Below, one piece after another: positions 25,721-34,541 of a stretch of DNA of 64,000 nt. The notes beneath the pieces are model-generated. The model did no database searches and was not told the DNA's origin. It saw nothing but the letters and a program-made list of their open reading frames with translations. The stretch's first letter is position 1; each line of letters begins with the position of its first letter. Made by a program: the position numbers and the translations under genes. This DNA comes from Ramlibacter sp. Leaf400 (lineage in GTDB: Bacteria > Pseudomonadota > Gammaproteobacteria > Burkholderiales > Burkholderiaceae_C): the NCBI RefSeq assembly GCF_001424545.1, contig NZ_LMQL01000003.1, positions 62,001 through 126,000 of the forward strand, written 5' to 3'.

Positions 25721-26953
25721 TTAGTTGGTCGAGCGGAAGACCAGGACACGGTGGTTCCCCTTGTCCACGACGACCAGGTTGCGGCCGTCGAACCGGACGC
25801 CGGTGGGCCCCCGCAAGGTGTTCGCGGCTGGAACATCGCCACCTGCGTTCCCGGTGCCGCCCGCGAAATCCCGCTGGCCGATCACCTGGGTCGCGACTTG
25901 CCCGAATTGCGCTTCAGGAAAGGTGTCCCAGACCAGCACGCGGCTGTTGCCCGTGTCCGCGACCGCCATTTGCCCACTCTCGCGGACGTCCACGGAACCG
26001 GGGGCGAACAAGGTCGCGCTCGACGGTTCCCCTTGGCCTGCGTTGATTCGTCCCTCGGTGAAACTCGCCTGCCCGACGACTCGGGTTGCCGGTCGGAAAT
26101 CCCCGTCGGGGAACGTCTCCCAGATGAGGACGCGGTTGTTTCCCCGATCCGCAACAACGAGCCTGCGGTCGTCCGACCAGACGGAGCTCGGGTCGCGCAA
26201 CGTCTTTTCGTTCGGATCGACCTCCCCAGTTCCATTTTCGTCCCGGTCGTTGGGCTGGCAGATGTTCTTGTTGCCCTGCCCAATCACGAAGTCAGCACCT
26301 TCGCCAGCCTCGGGAACCTTGCTCCAGATCAGTACCCGATGGTTGAGAGTGTCAGCAACGATCAGTTTGCCGAGTGGGGTGATGTAGGCGGCCTGGGGGT
26401 GGTTGAATTTGTCATCGGCACAGCCGGGGAACCCGGACAAGTTCCCCACGACGATGTCATGGTCCGCCAGTGCGTCGGCCGGCGCCGAGTTGTAAATGAG
26501 CGCGTTGTTGAAGGCCATGACGACGAGGTTCCCGTCCCGCGTGGAAACATCGAAGGCATTGCCAGCCAACTCGAACTCGGCGGCGGCGCCGCTGAGAGCG
26601 TCGTAGCCGGTGAACACCTTGATTGCGTTTCGAGCCGCGACGAACAGCCTGCCATCGGCCATCACCGCCGGGCTCCCCGTGGGCGTATCCAGGCGATCGA
26701 GCTGGTGCGAATCCACCGGCGCGTCACCCTGGTCGAAGCCCTGCTGACCGAGCACCACGCGGGCTTCCGGGAACTCACCCCAAGTGAGCACTTGCGGGAT
26801 CGGAACGACCGCCGGCGGCCCCTCGGGCGGCGCCGGCACATCCGGCACCACGCCTCCTCCTCCTCCGCCACCACCACCGCCGCAGCCCGTGGCCAAGGCA
26901 ATCAAAAAAGCGGCTCCGGTGAGCCGAAGCCGCATGCAGGCGCGATATCCCAT
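25721..26953 (-). CDS. NHL-repeat β-propeller lipoprotein
   Basis: 410 residues from ATG 26953, which has a strong GAGGAG site. The N-terminus is a lipoprotein signal (TGAAFLIALATGC) followed by a run of glycines. The body has four or five NHL-type blades recognisable by repeated VADTLNHRVLIW, VADRGNNRVLIW, VADTGNSRVLVW and VVDKGNHRVLVF segments. These six-bladed propellers bind proteins or ligands rather than catalyse by themselves. It is expected on the periplasmic or outer face of the outer membrane. No neighbour explains its job, and codon use is slightly less GC-rich than around it. Confidence 0.83.
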   Translation of the reverse strand: MGYRACMRLRLTGAAFLIALATGCGGGGGGGGGGVVPDVPAPPEGPPAVVPIPQVLTWGEFPEARVVLGQQGFDQGDAPVDSHQLDRLDTPTGSPAVMADGRLFVAARNAIKVFTGYDALSGAAAEFELAGNAFDVSTRDGNLVVMAFNNALIYNSAPADALADHDIVVGNLSGFPGCADDKFNHPQAAYITPLGKLIVADTLNHRVLIWSKVPEAGEGADFVIGQGNKNICQPNDRDENGTGEVDPNEKTLRDPSSVWSDDRRLVVADRGNNRVLIWETFPDGDFRPATRVVGQASFTEGRINAGQGEPSSATLFAPGSVDVRESGQMAVADTGNSRVLVWDTFPEAQFGQVATQVIGQRDFAGGTGNAGGDVPAANTLRGPTGVRFDGRNLVVVDKGNHRVLVFRSTN

Positions 26954-27061
26954 GTACTCCTCGCTGGGTAAGGGTCGATGAAGCCGCGGATGCTGGGGCG
27001 CGAGGGCCACGCCCACAAGGCGTCAAGTCACGGACGCCCTGACCAAGTCCTCGAAGCGGAG

Positions 27062-27106
27062 GGAAGAAAAGAAGAAGAAGAAGAAGTTCGGCCGCGATCA
27101 GCGGCC
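27062..27106 (-). terminator. Terminator overlapping the end of waaA
   Basis: On the minus strand the hairpin GGCCGC-TGATC-GCGGCC (27106–27090) is followed by a long CT-rich tract of repeated TTC. The stem includes the waaA stop codon at 27100–27098. It would end the LPS operon transcript. Confidence 0.65.
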
Positions 27107-28405
27107 CGCGGCCAGCAGGTCGAGCACGGCCTGCGCCGTCCGCGCAGCCGCCCCGCGGTGCGCGCCAGCGAAGCTCAATCCGGCTTCGGCCTGGCGCGCG
27201 CGCCGCGGCGCGTCGGCCGCAAGCCCCGCCGCTTCGCGCACCGCATCCTCGAGCGTCGCCACCCGCACCGCCGCCCCCGCCGCCTGCGCGTTCTCCGCGG
27301 CTTCCGCGAAGTTGAAAGTGTGCGGGCCCATCACCACCGGACACCCGCACGCCGCGGCCTCGATCAGGTTCTGCCCGCCCAGCGGCAGGAAGCTGCCGCC
27401 CAGCAGCGCCACGTCGGCCAGGCCGTAGTACAGCGGCATCTCGCCCAGCGAATCGCCGATCCACACGTCGGCCTGCGCGGGCCCCTGCTCCGCATCCCAC
27501 TCGCTGCGCCGGGACACCGACAGCCCCGCCTGGCGCGCGAGCGCCGCGACCTCGTCGAACCGCTGCGGGTGGCGAGGCACCACCAGCCACCGCACGCCCG
27601 GGACGGCGGCATCGCTGGACCGCCGGGCGAAGCCCGCCTCGTCGAGCTCGCGCTGCGCGGCCAGCAAGCGGAACAGCTCGCCGTCCTCGCCTTCGCGCGA
27701 GCTGGCGAACATCACCACCGGCTGCGCCAGGCGCTCGCGCCAGCCGCGTCCCCGCGCCAGCAGCGCGGGATCGGGCTGGGCGTCGAACTTCAGGTTGCCG
27801 AACACGCCGCCGACACGCGCGCCCACCCGAGTGAGCCGGCGGGCATCGTCCTCGGTCTGCGCCCAGGCGGCCTGCAGCGACGCGTAAGCCGGCCGCGACA
27901 ACCGCTTGAGCCGCAGCGTCTGGCGCAGCGACTTCTCCGAGAGGCGCGCATTGGCCAGCACCACCGGCACGCCGGCGCGCCGGCAGGCCTCGGCGAGGTT
28001 GGGCCACACCTCGGTTTCCATCAGCACGCCGGCGCGCGGCTGGAAATGCGCGAGGAAGCGGCGCACCGCGTGCGGTGTGTCCCAGGGCAGCCAGGCCTGC
28101 ACGTCGCCTTCGCGCAGCAGCGAGGCGCCTTCCGCGCGGCCGGTGGCGGTGCCGTGCGTGAGCAGGATCCGCAGGCCCGGGTCGCGTTCGCGCAGCGCCT
28201 GCACCAGCAGCGCCGCCGCGCGCGTCTCGCCCAGCGACACCGCGTGGATCCACAGCGCGCCGGGCACGGCCGGCGTGCCGTAGAAGCCGAAGCGCTCGTC
28301 CACCGCCTCCAGGTAGCCGGGCTCGGCCACGCCGCGGCGGCGCAGCCGGCGCCGCAGCAGCGGCTGCGCGCCGTGCATCAGCAGCGAATAGAGCCGGCGG
28401 ATCAT
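27098..28405 (-). CDS. waaA: 3-deoxy-D-manno-octulosonic acid (Kdo) transferase
   Basis: 435 residues, a GT30 enzyme. Seen: an N-terminal membrane-anchor stretch, IHAVSLGETRAA, THGTATGRA, METEVWPNL, the NARLSEKS segment and the C-terminal GGSFLPLGGQNLIEAAACG. WaaA adds Kdo from CMP-Kdo to lipid IVA on the cytoplasmic side of the inner membrane. Start ATG 28405 overlaps the waaC stop by 4 bp (ATGA), so the two LPS core genes are translated together. Whether it adds one or two Kdo residues cannot be read from the sequence. Confidence 0.95.
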   Translation of the reverse strand: MIRRLYSLLMHGAQPLLRRRLRRRGVAEPGYLEAVDERFGFYGTPAVPGALWIHAVSLGETRAAALLVQALRERDPGLRILLTHGTATGRAEGASLLREGDVQAWLPWDTPHAVRRFLAHFQPRAGVLMETEVWPNLAEACRRAGVPVVLANARLSEKSLRQTLRLKRLSRPAYASLQAAWAQTEDDARRLTRVGARVGGVFGNLKFDAQPDPALLARGRGWRERLAQPVVMFASSREGEDGELFRLLAAQRELDEAGFARRSSDAAVPGVRWLVVPRHPQRFDEVAALARQAGLSVSRRSEWDAEQGPAQADVWIGDSLGEMPLYYGLADVALLGGSFLPLGGQNLIEAAACGCPVVMGPHTFNFAEAAENAQAAGAAVRVATLEDAVREAAGLAADAPRRARQAEAGLSFAGAHRGAAARTAQAVLDLLAAGR

Positions 28406-29370
28406 CGCGGGCGCACGTCCTGCCAGGCGGCCCACACCGCCTCGGGCGACGGACAGGGCGAACCGTGCACGCTGCGCTGCGGCCCCTCGCCCAGCGGGCC
28501 GGTGCGCCAGGCGGTGTCGAAGTTGTAGACCTGCACGTGCGGCAGCTGCAGCGCCACCGCGATGTGGGACAGGCCGCTGTCCACGCCGATCACGCCGGCG
28601 CAACCGGCCAGCCGGTCGGTGAGCGCGGCCAGGTCCAGGCGCGGCCACACCACTGCGTGCGGGCCGATGGCCGCGGCCAGCGCGACGCTGCGCTGCTGCT
28701 CGGCGTCGCTGCCGTGCGGCAGGCCGATGGCAAAGCCCTCCTCCACCAGCCGGCGGCCGGTGCGGACCCAGTGCTCCACGGGCCAGCACTTGTCGTCGCG
28801 GGAGGTGCCGTGCACGAAGGCGACGCAGGGCCGGTCGCCCTCTCGCACCGGCTGCGCGAGCAGGCCCCAGCGCAGGGTCGTGGGCATCGCGTAGCCCAGC
28901 GACATGGCGCACAGCTCGCGCGAGCGCTGCACCGCGTGGCTGCGCGAGGGCACGGGCACGGCCACGTCGGCCAGCCAGCGGGTCGGCGCCTCGTAGCTGG
29001 AGCCTTCGGTCTGGTTGGCCAGCGCATAGCGCTTGCCGCCCGGGGCCACGATCGCGGTGCGGGCGACGAGCGCCGACTTGGTCAGGCCCTGCAGGTCCAG
29101 CACCGCGTCGTAGGCCTGCGCCCGCAGCGCCTCGCGGAAGGCGCGCCAGCCCTGCCGCGTGGCGGGCGACAGCGGTGCCTTGCTCCAGCGGCGCAGTTCC
29201 AGCGGGATCGCCTGGCGCACGCCTTCGCAGCGCTGCACCAGCGGTGCGAAGCCGCGCTCGACCACCCAGTCGATGGCCGCATGCGGCAGCGACGTGCGCA
29301 CGTCCTGCACGGCGGGCATGGCATGCACCACGTCGCCCAGCGACGAGAGCTTGACGATGAGGATGTTCAA
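28402..29370 (-). CDS. waaC: Lipopolysaccharide heptosyltransferase I
   Basis: 322 residues, a GT9 enzyme beginning ILIVKLSSLGDVVHAMPA. It contains the DLQGLTKSAL motif, FVHGTSRDDKCWP and the donor-site GVDSGLSHIAVAL. It transfers L-glycero-D-manno-heptose from ADP-heptose to Kdo. The conserved beginning requires a TTG start at 29370, since no ATG or GTG lies at the right place; a weak ribosome-binding site suggests modest translation. It lies 16 bp after the phosphomannomutase gene and overlaps waaA. Confidence 0.94.
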   Translation of the reverse strand: MNILIVKLSSLGDVVHAMPAVQDVRTSLPHAAIDWVVERGFAPLVQRCEGVRQAIPLELRRWSKAPLSPATRQGWRAFREALRAQAYDAVLDLQGLTKSALVARTAIVAPGGKRYALANQTEGSSYEAPTRWLADVAVPVPSRSHAVQRSRELCAMSLGYAMPTTLRWGLLAQPVREGDRPCVAFVHGTSRDDKCWPVEHWVRTGRRLVEEGFAIGLPHGSDAEQQRSVALAAAIGPHAVVWPRLDLAALTDRLAGCAGVIGVDSGLSHIAVALQLPHVQVYNFDTAWRTGPLGEGPQRSVHGSPCPSPEAVWAAWQDVRPR

Positions 29371-29386
29371 GGAGTTCGCGGTGCCG

Positions 29387-30769
29387 TCAGTGCGCCGCTT
29401 CGGCGACCTTCGCGTCCGGCTTGACGCTGCGCAGCAGCGCCAGCATCTCGCCCTCGATGCGGTGCAGCGCCTCCTGCGTCTGGCCCTCGAAGCGCAGCAC
29501 CAGCACCGGCGTGGTGTTGGACGCGCGGACCAGGCCGAAGCCGTCCGGCCAGTCGACCCGCACGCCGTCGATGGTGGACACCTCGGCCGGCGCCGCGAAC
29601 TTCGCCTTGGCCATGAGCTCGGCCACGATGGCGTGCGGCTCGCCCTCGGCGCATTTCACGTTGAGCTCCGGCGTCGAGAAGCTGGTGGGCAGCGCGTCCA
29701 GCACGGCGCCCGCATCCTTCTCGCGCGAGAGGATCTCCAGCAGCCGCGCGCCGGCATAGGTGCCGTCGTCGAAGCCGTACCAGCGCTCCTTGAAGAACAT
29801 GTGGCCGCTCATCTCGCCGCCCAGGGGCGAGTCGACTTCCTTCATCTTCGCCTTGATCAGCGAGTGGCCGGTCTTGTACATCAGCGGCGTGCCGCCGGCC
29901 TCGCGGATGGCGGGGGCCAGGCGCTGCGTGCACTTGACGTCGAAGAGGATGGTGCCGCCGGGCACGCGCTGCAGCACGTCGCGCGCGAACAGCATCAGCT
30001 GGCGGTCCGGGTAGATGTTGTTGCCGCCGCGCGTGACGATGCCCAGGCGGTCGCCGTCGCCGTCGAAGGCCAGGCCGAGTTCGGCGCCGCTGGTGCGCAG
30101 CGCCTCGATCAGGTCCTTCAGGTTCTCGGGCTTGCTCGGGTCCGGGTGGTGGTTGGGGAAGTTGCCGTCCACCTCGCTGAACAGCTCGATCACCTCGCAG
30201 CCCAGCGCGCGGAAGATGCCCGGGGCCGAAGCGCCGGCCACGCCGTTGCCCGAATCGATCACGATCTTCATCGGGCGCGCCAGCTTGATGTCGCCCGCGA
30301 TGCGGTCGCGGTACGGGGCCAGGATGTTGACGTTGCGCACCTTGCCCTGGCCACCGGTGGTCCCGCTCCCGTCTTCCATCATGCGGCGCAGCGACTGGAT
30401 CTCCTCGCCATAGATGGCCCGGCCGCCCATCACCATCTTGAAGCCGTTGTAGTCCTTGGGGTTGTGGCTGCCCGTGACCTGGATGCCGCTGCTGCAGAGC
30501 GTGCTGGCCGCGAAGTACAGCATGGGCGTGGTGACCACGCCGACGTCGATCACGTCCACGCCGCTGTCCAGCAGTCCGCGCACCAGCGCGGCCGAGAGCA
30601 TGGGGCCGGACAGGCGGCCATCACGACCCACCGCAACCGTGCGCTCGCCCTCCGCCCTGGCCGTGGTGCCGAAGGCGCGGCCGAGCGCTTCAGCCACCTC
30701 TTCCGTCAGCGTGGAAGGCACGATGCCGCGGACGTCGTAGGCCTTGAAGATGGAAGGGGAGACTTGCAT
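29387..30769 (-). CDS. Phosphomannomutase/phosphoglucomutase (AlgC/ManB type)
   Basis: 460 residues. The phosphoserine loop TGSHNPKDYNG, the metal-binding loop DGDGDR and the phosphate-binding RASNTTPVLVLRFEG near the C-terminus identify the α-D-phosphohexomutase family, AlgC branch. It interconverts mannose- or glucose-6-phosphate and the 1-phosphates, feeding GDP-mannose and UDP-glucose for LPS and exopolysaccharide synthesis. It is the first gene of an apparent three-gene run with waaC and waaA and could supply precursors for the large polysaccharide locus downstream. Confidence 0.94.
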   Translation of the reverse strand: MQVSPSIFKAYDVRGIVPSTLTEEVAEALGRAFGTTARAEGERTVAVGRDGRLSGPMLSAALVRGLLDSGVDVIDVGVVTTPMLYFAASTLCSSGIQVTGSHNPKDYNGFKMVMGGRAIYGEEIQSLRRMMEDGSGTTGGQGKVRNVNILAPYRDRIAGDIKLARPMKIVIDSGNGVAGASAPGIFRALGCEVIELFSEVDGNFPNHHPDPSKPENLKDLIEALRTSGAELGLAFDGDGDRLGIVTRGGNNIYPDRQLMLFARDVLQRVPGGTILFDVKCTQRLAPAIREAGGTPLMYKTGHSLIKAKMKEVDSPLGGEMSGHMFFKERWYGFDDGTYAGARLLEILSREKDAGAVLDALPTSFSTPELNVKCAEGEPHAIVAELMAKAKFAAPAEVSTIDGVRVDWPDGFGLVRASNTTPVLVLRFEGQTQEALHRIEGEMLALLRSVKPDAKVAEAAH

Positions 30770-30892
30770 GGCGGGACAGTAGGAAGTGGAAGGAAGGAGC
30801 GTTCGGGGAAACGGCGGATTGTAGGGAACGGGCCGGGAGGGACATGTCCGAAAACGGCCAGTCCCGGCGGGGCGCCCTCCTATGATGAGCCC

Positions 30893-32611
30893 ATGCCCCT
30901 GGACCCCGAGACCCTGCAGCCCGACGCCTGCTACCTGGCGCTGAAGGCACGCGACGCGCGCTTCGACGGGTGCTTCTTCACCGGCGTCACGTCCACCGGC
31001 ATCTACTGCCGCCCGGTCTGCCGGGTGCGCACGCCCCGGCGCGAGAACTGCCGCTTCTTCCCCCATGCGGCGCAGGCCGAGCGGGCGGGCTTCCGTCCCT
31101 GCCTGCGCTGCCGGCCCGAGCTGGCGCCCGATGCGCAGGCCTGGTCGATGCAGGATGCCGCCAGCATCCTGGCGCGGCAGGCCGCGCGCATGCTCGACGA
31201 GCCCGAGGCCTGGGGCGACGACACCCCTTCGGTGGAGCTGCTGGCGGCCCGGCTGGGCGTGAGCGAGCGCCACCTGCGCCGCATCTTCGAGGCGCAGTTC
31301 GGCGTCTCGCCCCTGCAGTACCTGCAGACGCGGCGGCTGCTCACCGCCAAGCAGCTGCTGGCCGACACCGCCCTGCCCGTCACGCAGGTGGCGCTGGCCA
31401 GCGGCTTCGGCAGCCTGCGCCGCTTCAACGCCGCGTTCGCGCAGCACTACGGCCTGTCGCCCAGCCGCCTGCGGCGCGAGGGCGCGGGGCCGGCGGGCCA
31501 GGGCATGGTGGTGCGGCTCGGGTACCGCCCGCCGTACGACACGGGCGCGATGCTCGCGTTCTTCCGCCAGCGGGCCATCGTCGGCCTCGAGCACGTCGCG
31601 GCCGAGGGCCCGGGCACGCTGGCCCGCACGCTGGAGCTGCACGCGGGCGGCCGCCGGCATGGCGGCTGGATCGAAGCCGGCTTCGACGAGGAGCGCCACC
31701 AGTTCGTGCTGCGCGTGAGCGAGTCCCTGCACGAGGCCCTGCCGCAGGTGATCCGGCGCGCCCGCGCGGCCTTCGACCTGGACTGCGATCCGCTGGCGGT
31801 CAACGGCGTTTTGCAGGAGTCCTTCCCCGGTTGCGAGGGCCTGCGGGTGCCGGGCGCCTTCGGCGGCTGGGAGCTGGCCGTGCGCGCGGTGCTGGGCCAG
31901 CAGATCACGGTGGCGGCGGCGCGCACGCTGGCGCAGCGCGTGGTGGAACGCTTCGGCGCGCCCATCGAGACGCCGCACGCGGCCCTGCACCGGCTGTTCC
32001 CCACGCCGGAAGCGCTGGCCCAGGCGGAAGGCGACGCCCTCGGCTCGCTGGGCATCGTTCGACAGCGGCAGGCCGCCATCGTGGCGCTGGCGCGCGCGGT
32101 GCAGGCCGGCACGCTGCAGCTGCATGCGGGCGCCGACGTGGGGCCCACGGTGGAGGCCCTGAAGTCGCTGCCCGGCATCGGCGACTGGACCGCGCAGTAC
32201 ATCGCGATGCGCGCGCTGCGCTGGCCCGATGCGTTCCCGTCCGGCGACGTGGCCCTGCAGAAGGCGCTGGGCGTGCAGCAGGCGCGCCTGCCGGCTCGCG
32301 AAGCCGAGGCGGCGTCGCAGGCGTGGAAGCCGTGGCGCAGCTACGCGGTGATCCGCGCGTGGGCGCGGTTGGCCCCCGGCGCCGTTCCCGCTCCCCACGC
32401 CAATCCCGCGTCTTCCCCCGTCGTTCCCGCGTCTCCCTCCGTCATTCCCGCGATGGCGGGAATCCAGGGCTCCCGCCTTCGCGAAACCGAAGAGGAAGCA
32501 CTGGGTCCCCGCCTGCGCGGGGACGACGGGCCTGCGCCCCGCCTCCGCGGGGACGACGGGCCTTCACCCCGCCTCCGCGCGAATGTCGGACGTCCAAGGA
32601 ACCCCTCATGA
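30893..32611 (+). CDS. Ada–AlkA fusion: alkylation-damage sensor and 3-methyladenine DNA glycosylase, with repeat-derived tail
   Basis: 572 residues. An Ada-type zinc domain (GIYCRPVCRVRTP… CLRCRPE), an AraC-type helix-turn-helix (LAARLGVSERHLRRIF) and a linker are followed by an AlkA glycosylase with LPGIGDWTAQYIAMRALR and the catalytic Asp in FPSGDVAL. It should both activate repair genes and excise alkylated bases. The AlkA domain ends near residue 494. The last ~55 residues, including SVIPAMAGIQ and two PRLRGDDGP copies, are translated from a dRS3-like repeat cluster. The stop overlaps the ogt start by 4 bp. Confidence 0.93.
   Translation: MPLDPETLQPDACYLALKARDARFDGCFFTGVTSTGIYCRPVCRVRTPRRENCRFFPHAAQAERAGFRPCLRCRPELAPDAQAWSMQDAASILARQAARMLDEPEAWGDDTPSVELLAARLGVSERHLRRIFEAQFGVSPLQYLQTRRLLTAKQLLADTALPVTQVALASGFGSLRRFNAAFAQHYGLSPSRLRREGAGPAGQGMVVRLGYRPPYDTGAMLAFFRQRAIVGLEHVAAEGPGTLARTLELHAGGRRHGGWIEAGFDEERHQFVLRVSESLHEALPQVIRRARAAFDLDCDPLAVNGVLQESFPGCEGLRVPGAFGGWELAVRAVLGQQITVAAARTLAQRVVERFGAPIETPHAALHRLFPTPEALAQAEGDALGSLGIVRQRQAAIVALARAVQAGTLQLHAGADVGPTVEALKSLPGIGDWTAQYIAMRALRWPDAFPSGDVALQKALGVQQARLPAREAEAASQAWKPWRSYAVIRAWARLAPGAVPAPHANPASSPVVPASPSVIPAMAGIQGSRLRETEEEALGPRLRGDDGPAPRLRGDDGPSPRLRANVGRPRNPS
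32420..32590. repeat. dRS3-like repeat cluster inside the alkA reading frame (copy C)
   Basis: A full unit starts CGTCATTCCCGCGATGGCGG at 32440. Its inverse partner ends near 32529 (CCGCCTGCGCGGGGACGACGG), and two more half-units follow. The cluster lies wholly within the 3' end of the Ada–AlkA gene and is open in that frame. Confidence 0.85.
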
Positions 32612-33105
32612 AATTGCCCGCTTCCCTCGTGGCCGCTCGCCACGCCAGCCCGCTGGGCTCCATCCTCCTGGCCGCCACCGACCGCGGCCTGGCCGGCCTT
32701 TGGTTCGAGGGCCAGCGCTACCACCCGCCGGCCACGCAGTGGCCGCTGGTGCCCGACCATCCGGTGCTGGCACTCGCCTGCCTGCAGCTCGACGAGTACT
32801 TCAGCGGACAGCGCACGTCGTTCGACCTGCCGCTGGACCTGCAGGGCGGCACGCCCTTCCAGCAGTCGGTGTGGCAGGCGCTGCTGGGCATCCCGCCGGG
32901 CCAGCGCACCAGCTACGCGGCGCTCAGCCAGCGCATCGGCAAGCCCGCTGCCGTGCGCGCCGTCGGCGCGGCCGTGGGGCGCAACCCAGTGAGCATCGTC
33001 GTGCCCTGCCACCGCGTCGTGGGCACCGACGGCTCGCTGACCGGCTATGCGGGCGGGCTGGACCGCAAGACCGCGCTGCTCAAGCTGGAAGGCGCGCTGC
33101 CCTAG
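32608..33105 (+). CDS. ogt: Methylated-DNA–protein-cysteine methyltransferase
   Basis: 165 residues with the suicide active site IVVPCHRVVG, the helix-turn-helix SYAALSQRIGKPAAVRAVG, and the Arg finger region typical of Ogt/AGT. It removes O6-alkyl groups from guanine by transferring them to the active-site cysteine. ATG 32608 overlaps the stop of the Ada–AlkA gene (ATGA), so the two repair proteins are coupled. Length equals the family norm. Confidence 0.96.
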   Translation: MKLPASLVAARHASPLGSILLAATDRGLAGLWFEGQRYHPPATQWPLVPDHPVLALACLQLDEYFSGQRTSFDLPLDLQGGTPFQQSVWQALLGIPPGQRTSYAALSQRIGKPAAVRAVGAAVGRNPVSIVVPCHRVVGTDGSLTGYAGGLDRKTALLKLEGALP

Positions 33106-33195
33106 CGGTCCGCATCCCGCCCGCATCAATCGGCAGCGCAACTTTCATCAATGCGAACCCGGCCATGGCCGCGGTTGCGCCCACACTCGCCCGCC

Positions 33196-34101
33196 ATGCC
33201 GCTTTCCTCCATCACCGACTTCGTGCTGCTGGCCGCCATCTGGGGCGGCTCCTTCCTCTTCATGCGGCTGGCGGTGGTGGACCTGGGGCCGCTGCCCACG
33301 GCCGCGTTGCGCGTGGCCATCGCTTGCGCCTTCCTGCTGCCGCTGGTGCTGTGGCGCGGCCTGGGCCCGCAGCTGCGCCAGCACGGCCGCAAGGTGCTGG
33401 TGATCGGCGTGCTGAACTCGGGCATCCCGTTCGCGCTGTTCGCCTTCGCGGTCTCCACCATCACCACCGGCCTGTCGGCCATCCTCAACGCGACGGTGCC
33501 GCTGTTCGGCGCGCTGGTCGCCTGGCTGTGGCTGAAGGACCGGCCGGGCGCGTCGCGCACGCTCGGGCTGGTCGTCGGCTTCGCGGGCGTGGCGCTGCTG
33601 GCCTGGGACGGCGCGAGTTTCAAGACGGGCGCCGGCGGCATCGCCCCCGGCTGGGCCGTGCTGGCCTGCCTGGTCGCCACGCTGTGCTACGGCATCGCGG
33701 CCAGCGCGACCAGGAAGTACCTGACCGGCCTACCGCCCCTGGTCACCGCCACCGGCAGCCAGCTGGGCGCCACGCTCGTGCTGGCGTTGCCGGCGGCGTG
33801 GACCTGGCCCGCCACCATGCCGGGCGCCGCCGCGTGGCTGGCGCTGCTGGCCGTGGGCGTGGTCTGCACCGGCATCGCCTACATCCTCTACTTCCGGCTC
33901 ATCGAGGAGGCCGGCCCGGCCCGTGCGCTGGCGGTCACCTTCGTGGTGCCGGTGTTCGCCGTGCTCTACGGCGTGCTGTTCCTGGACGAGCAGGTCACCG
34001 GCTGGATGCTTTTCTGCGCGGCGGTGATCGTGTGCGGCACGGCCCTGTCCACCGGCCTGCTGAGGCTGCCCGAGCGCAAGCGGCTGGGCGTCCAACGCTG
34101 A
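33196..34101 (+). CDS. DMT-superfamily transporter (two EamA domains)
   Basis: 301 residues with ten predicted transmembrane helices arranged as two EamA repeats; the conserved opening LLAAIWGGSFLFMRLAV and the second-repeat end YGVLFLDEQVTGWMLF are typical. ATG 33196 places the first helix at the N-terminus; an earlier in-frame ATG at 33151 adds an unconserved basic tail. Family members export amino acids or other small metabolites by proton exchange. No substrate can be inferred. It lies 90 bp after ogt. Confidence 0.9.
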   Translation: MPLSSITDFVLLAAIWGGSFLFMRLAVVDLGPLPTAALRVAIACAFLLPLVLWRGLGPQLRQHGRKVLVIGVLNSGIPFALFAFAVSTITTGLSAILNATVPLFGALVAWLWLKDRPGASRTLGLVVGFAGVALLAWDGASFKTGAGGIAPGWAVLACLVATLCYGIAASATRKYLTGLPPLVTATGSQLGATLVLALPAAWTWPATMPGAAAWLALLAVGVVCTGIAYILYFRLIEEAGPARALAVTFVVPVFAVLYGVLFLDEQVTGWMLFCAAVIVCGTALSTGLLRLPERKRLGVQR

Positions 34102-34114
34102 GCTGGCGAGCTCA

Positions 34115-34182
34115 GCCGTGGGGCCCCATCTGGGCAATAGCCTGAAAGAGCCATGACCCCCTTGGCGGGACTGCCCCACGGC
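34115..34182. other. Long-spaced perfect inverted repeat before the polysaccharide operon
   Basis: GCCGTGGGGC (34115–34124) and GCCCCACGGC (34173–34182) are exact reverse complements 48 bp apart. They sit between the DMT transporter stop and the first gene of the plus-strand polysaccharide arm. They could act as a terminator stem, a leader structure or a protein site. No T-tract follows. Confidence 0.45.
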
Positions 34183-34235
34183 GCAGGGGGGCTGTTTGAG
34201 AATCGTCCGCATCGATGGACCGCAAGGACGCCAAG

Positions 34236-34541
34236 ATGTACAAGATTCTTCCTGCGCTCGCCCTCGGCTTCGCACTTCAGACCGCCCTGGCGGACAACCT
34301 GCCGGCCGCCACCGCCGAAGCCTTTTCGGCGACGGGGCTCATGCACGCGACGCTGGTGGGGCCGGCGCAGCCGATAGGCGCCCAGCGCAAGACCGAACAG
34401 GCCGTACTGAAGGCCGACGCCGATCCGGCGCAAGACAAGAAGCACGAGTCCGGGCGCGACCACACGACCGGCATGCTGCTGGCCGCGCTGGCGCTGATGG
34501 CCGGCATCGTGCTGCGACGTTGGGGCAACAGCCAACAATGA
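34236..34541 (+). CDS. Small membrane-tailed exported protein leading the polysaccharide operon
   Basis: 101 residues from ATG 34236, chosen for an AAGGA site 9–10 bp upstream; an ATG at 34215 is possible. It has a signal peptide (ILPALALGFALQTALA), a polar stretch of about 50 residues and a C-terminal hydrophobic helix followed by RRWGN. This N-signal plus C-anchor layout is like that of proteins sorted by exosortases, but no PEP motif is present. I recognise no family. It overlaps the flippase gene by 4 bp, so it belongs to the operon and may be an accessory membrane factor. Confidence 0.65.
   Translation: MYKILPALALGFALQTALADNLPAATAEAFSATGLMHATLVGPAQPIGAQRKTEQAVLKADADPAQDKKHESGRDHTTGMLLAALALMAGIVLRRWGNSQQ

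Noticed and set aside
34236-34541. PEP-CTERM sorting substrate
   Set aside because: There is a C-terminal helix and basic end, but no Pro-Glu-Pro motif and no exosortase in the window.
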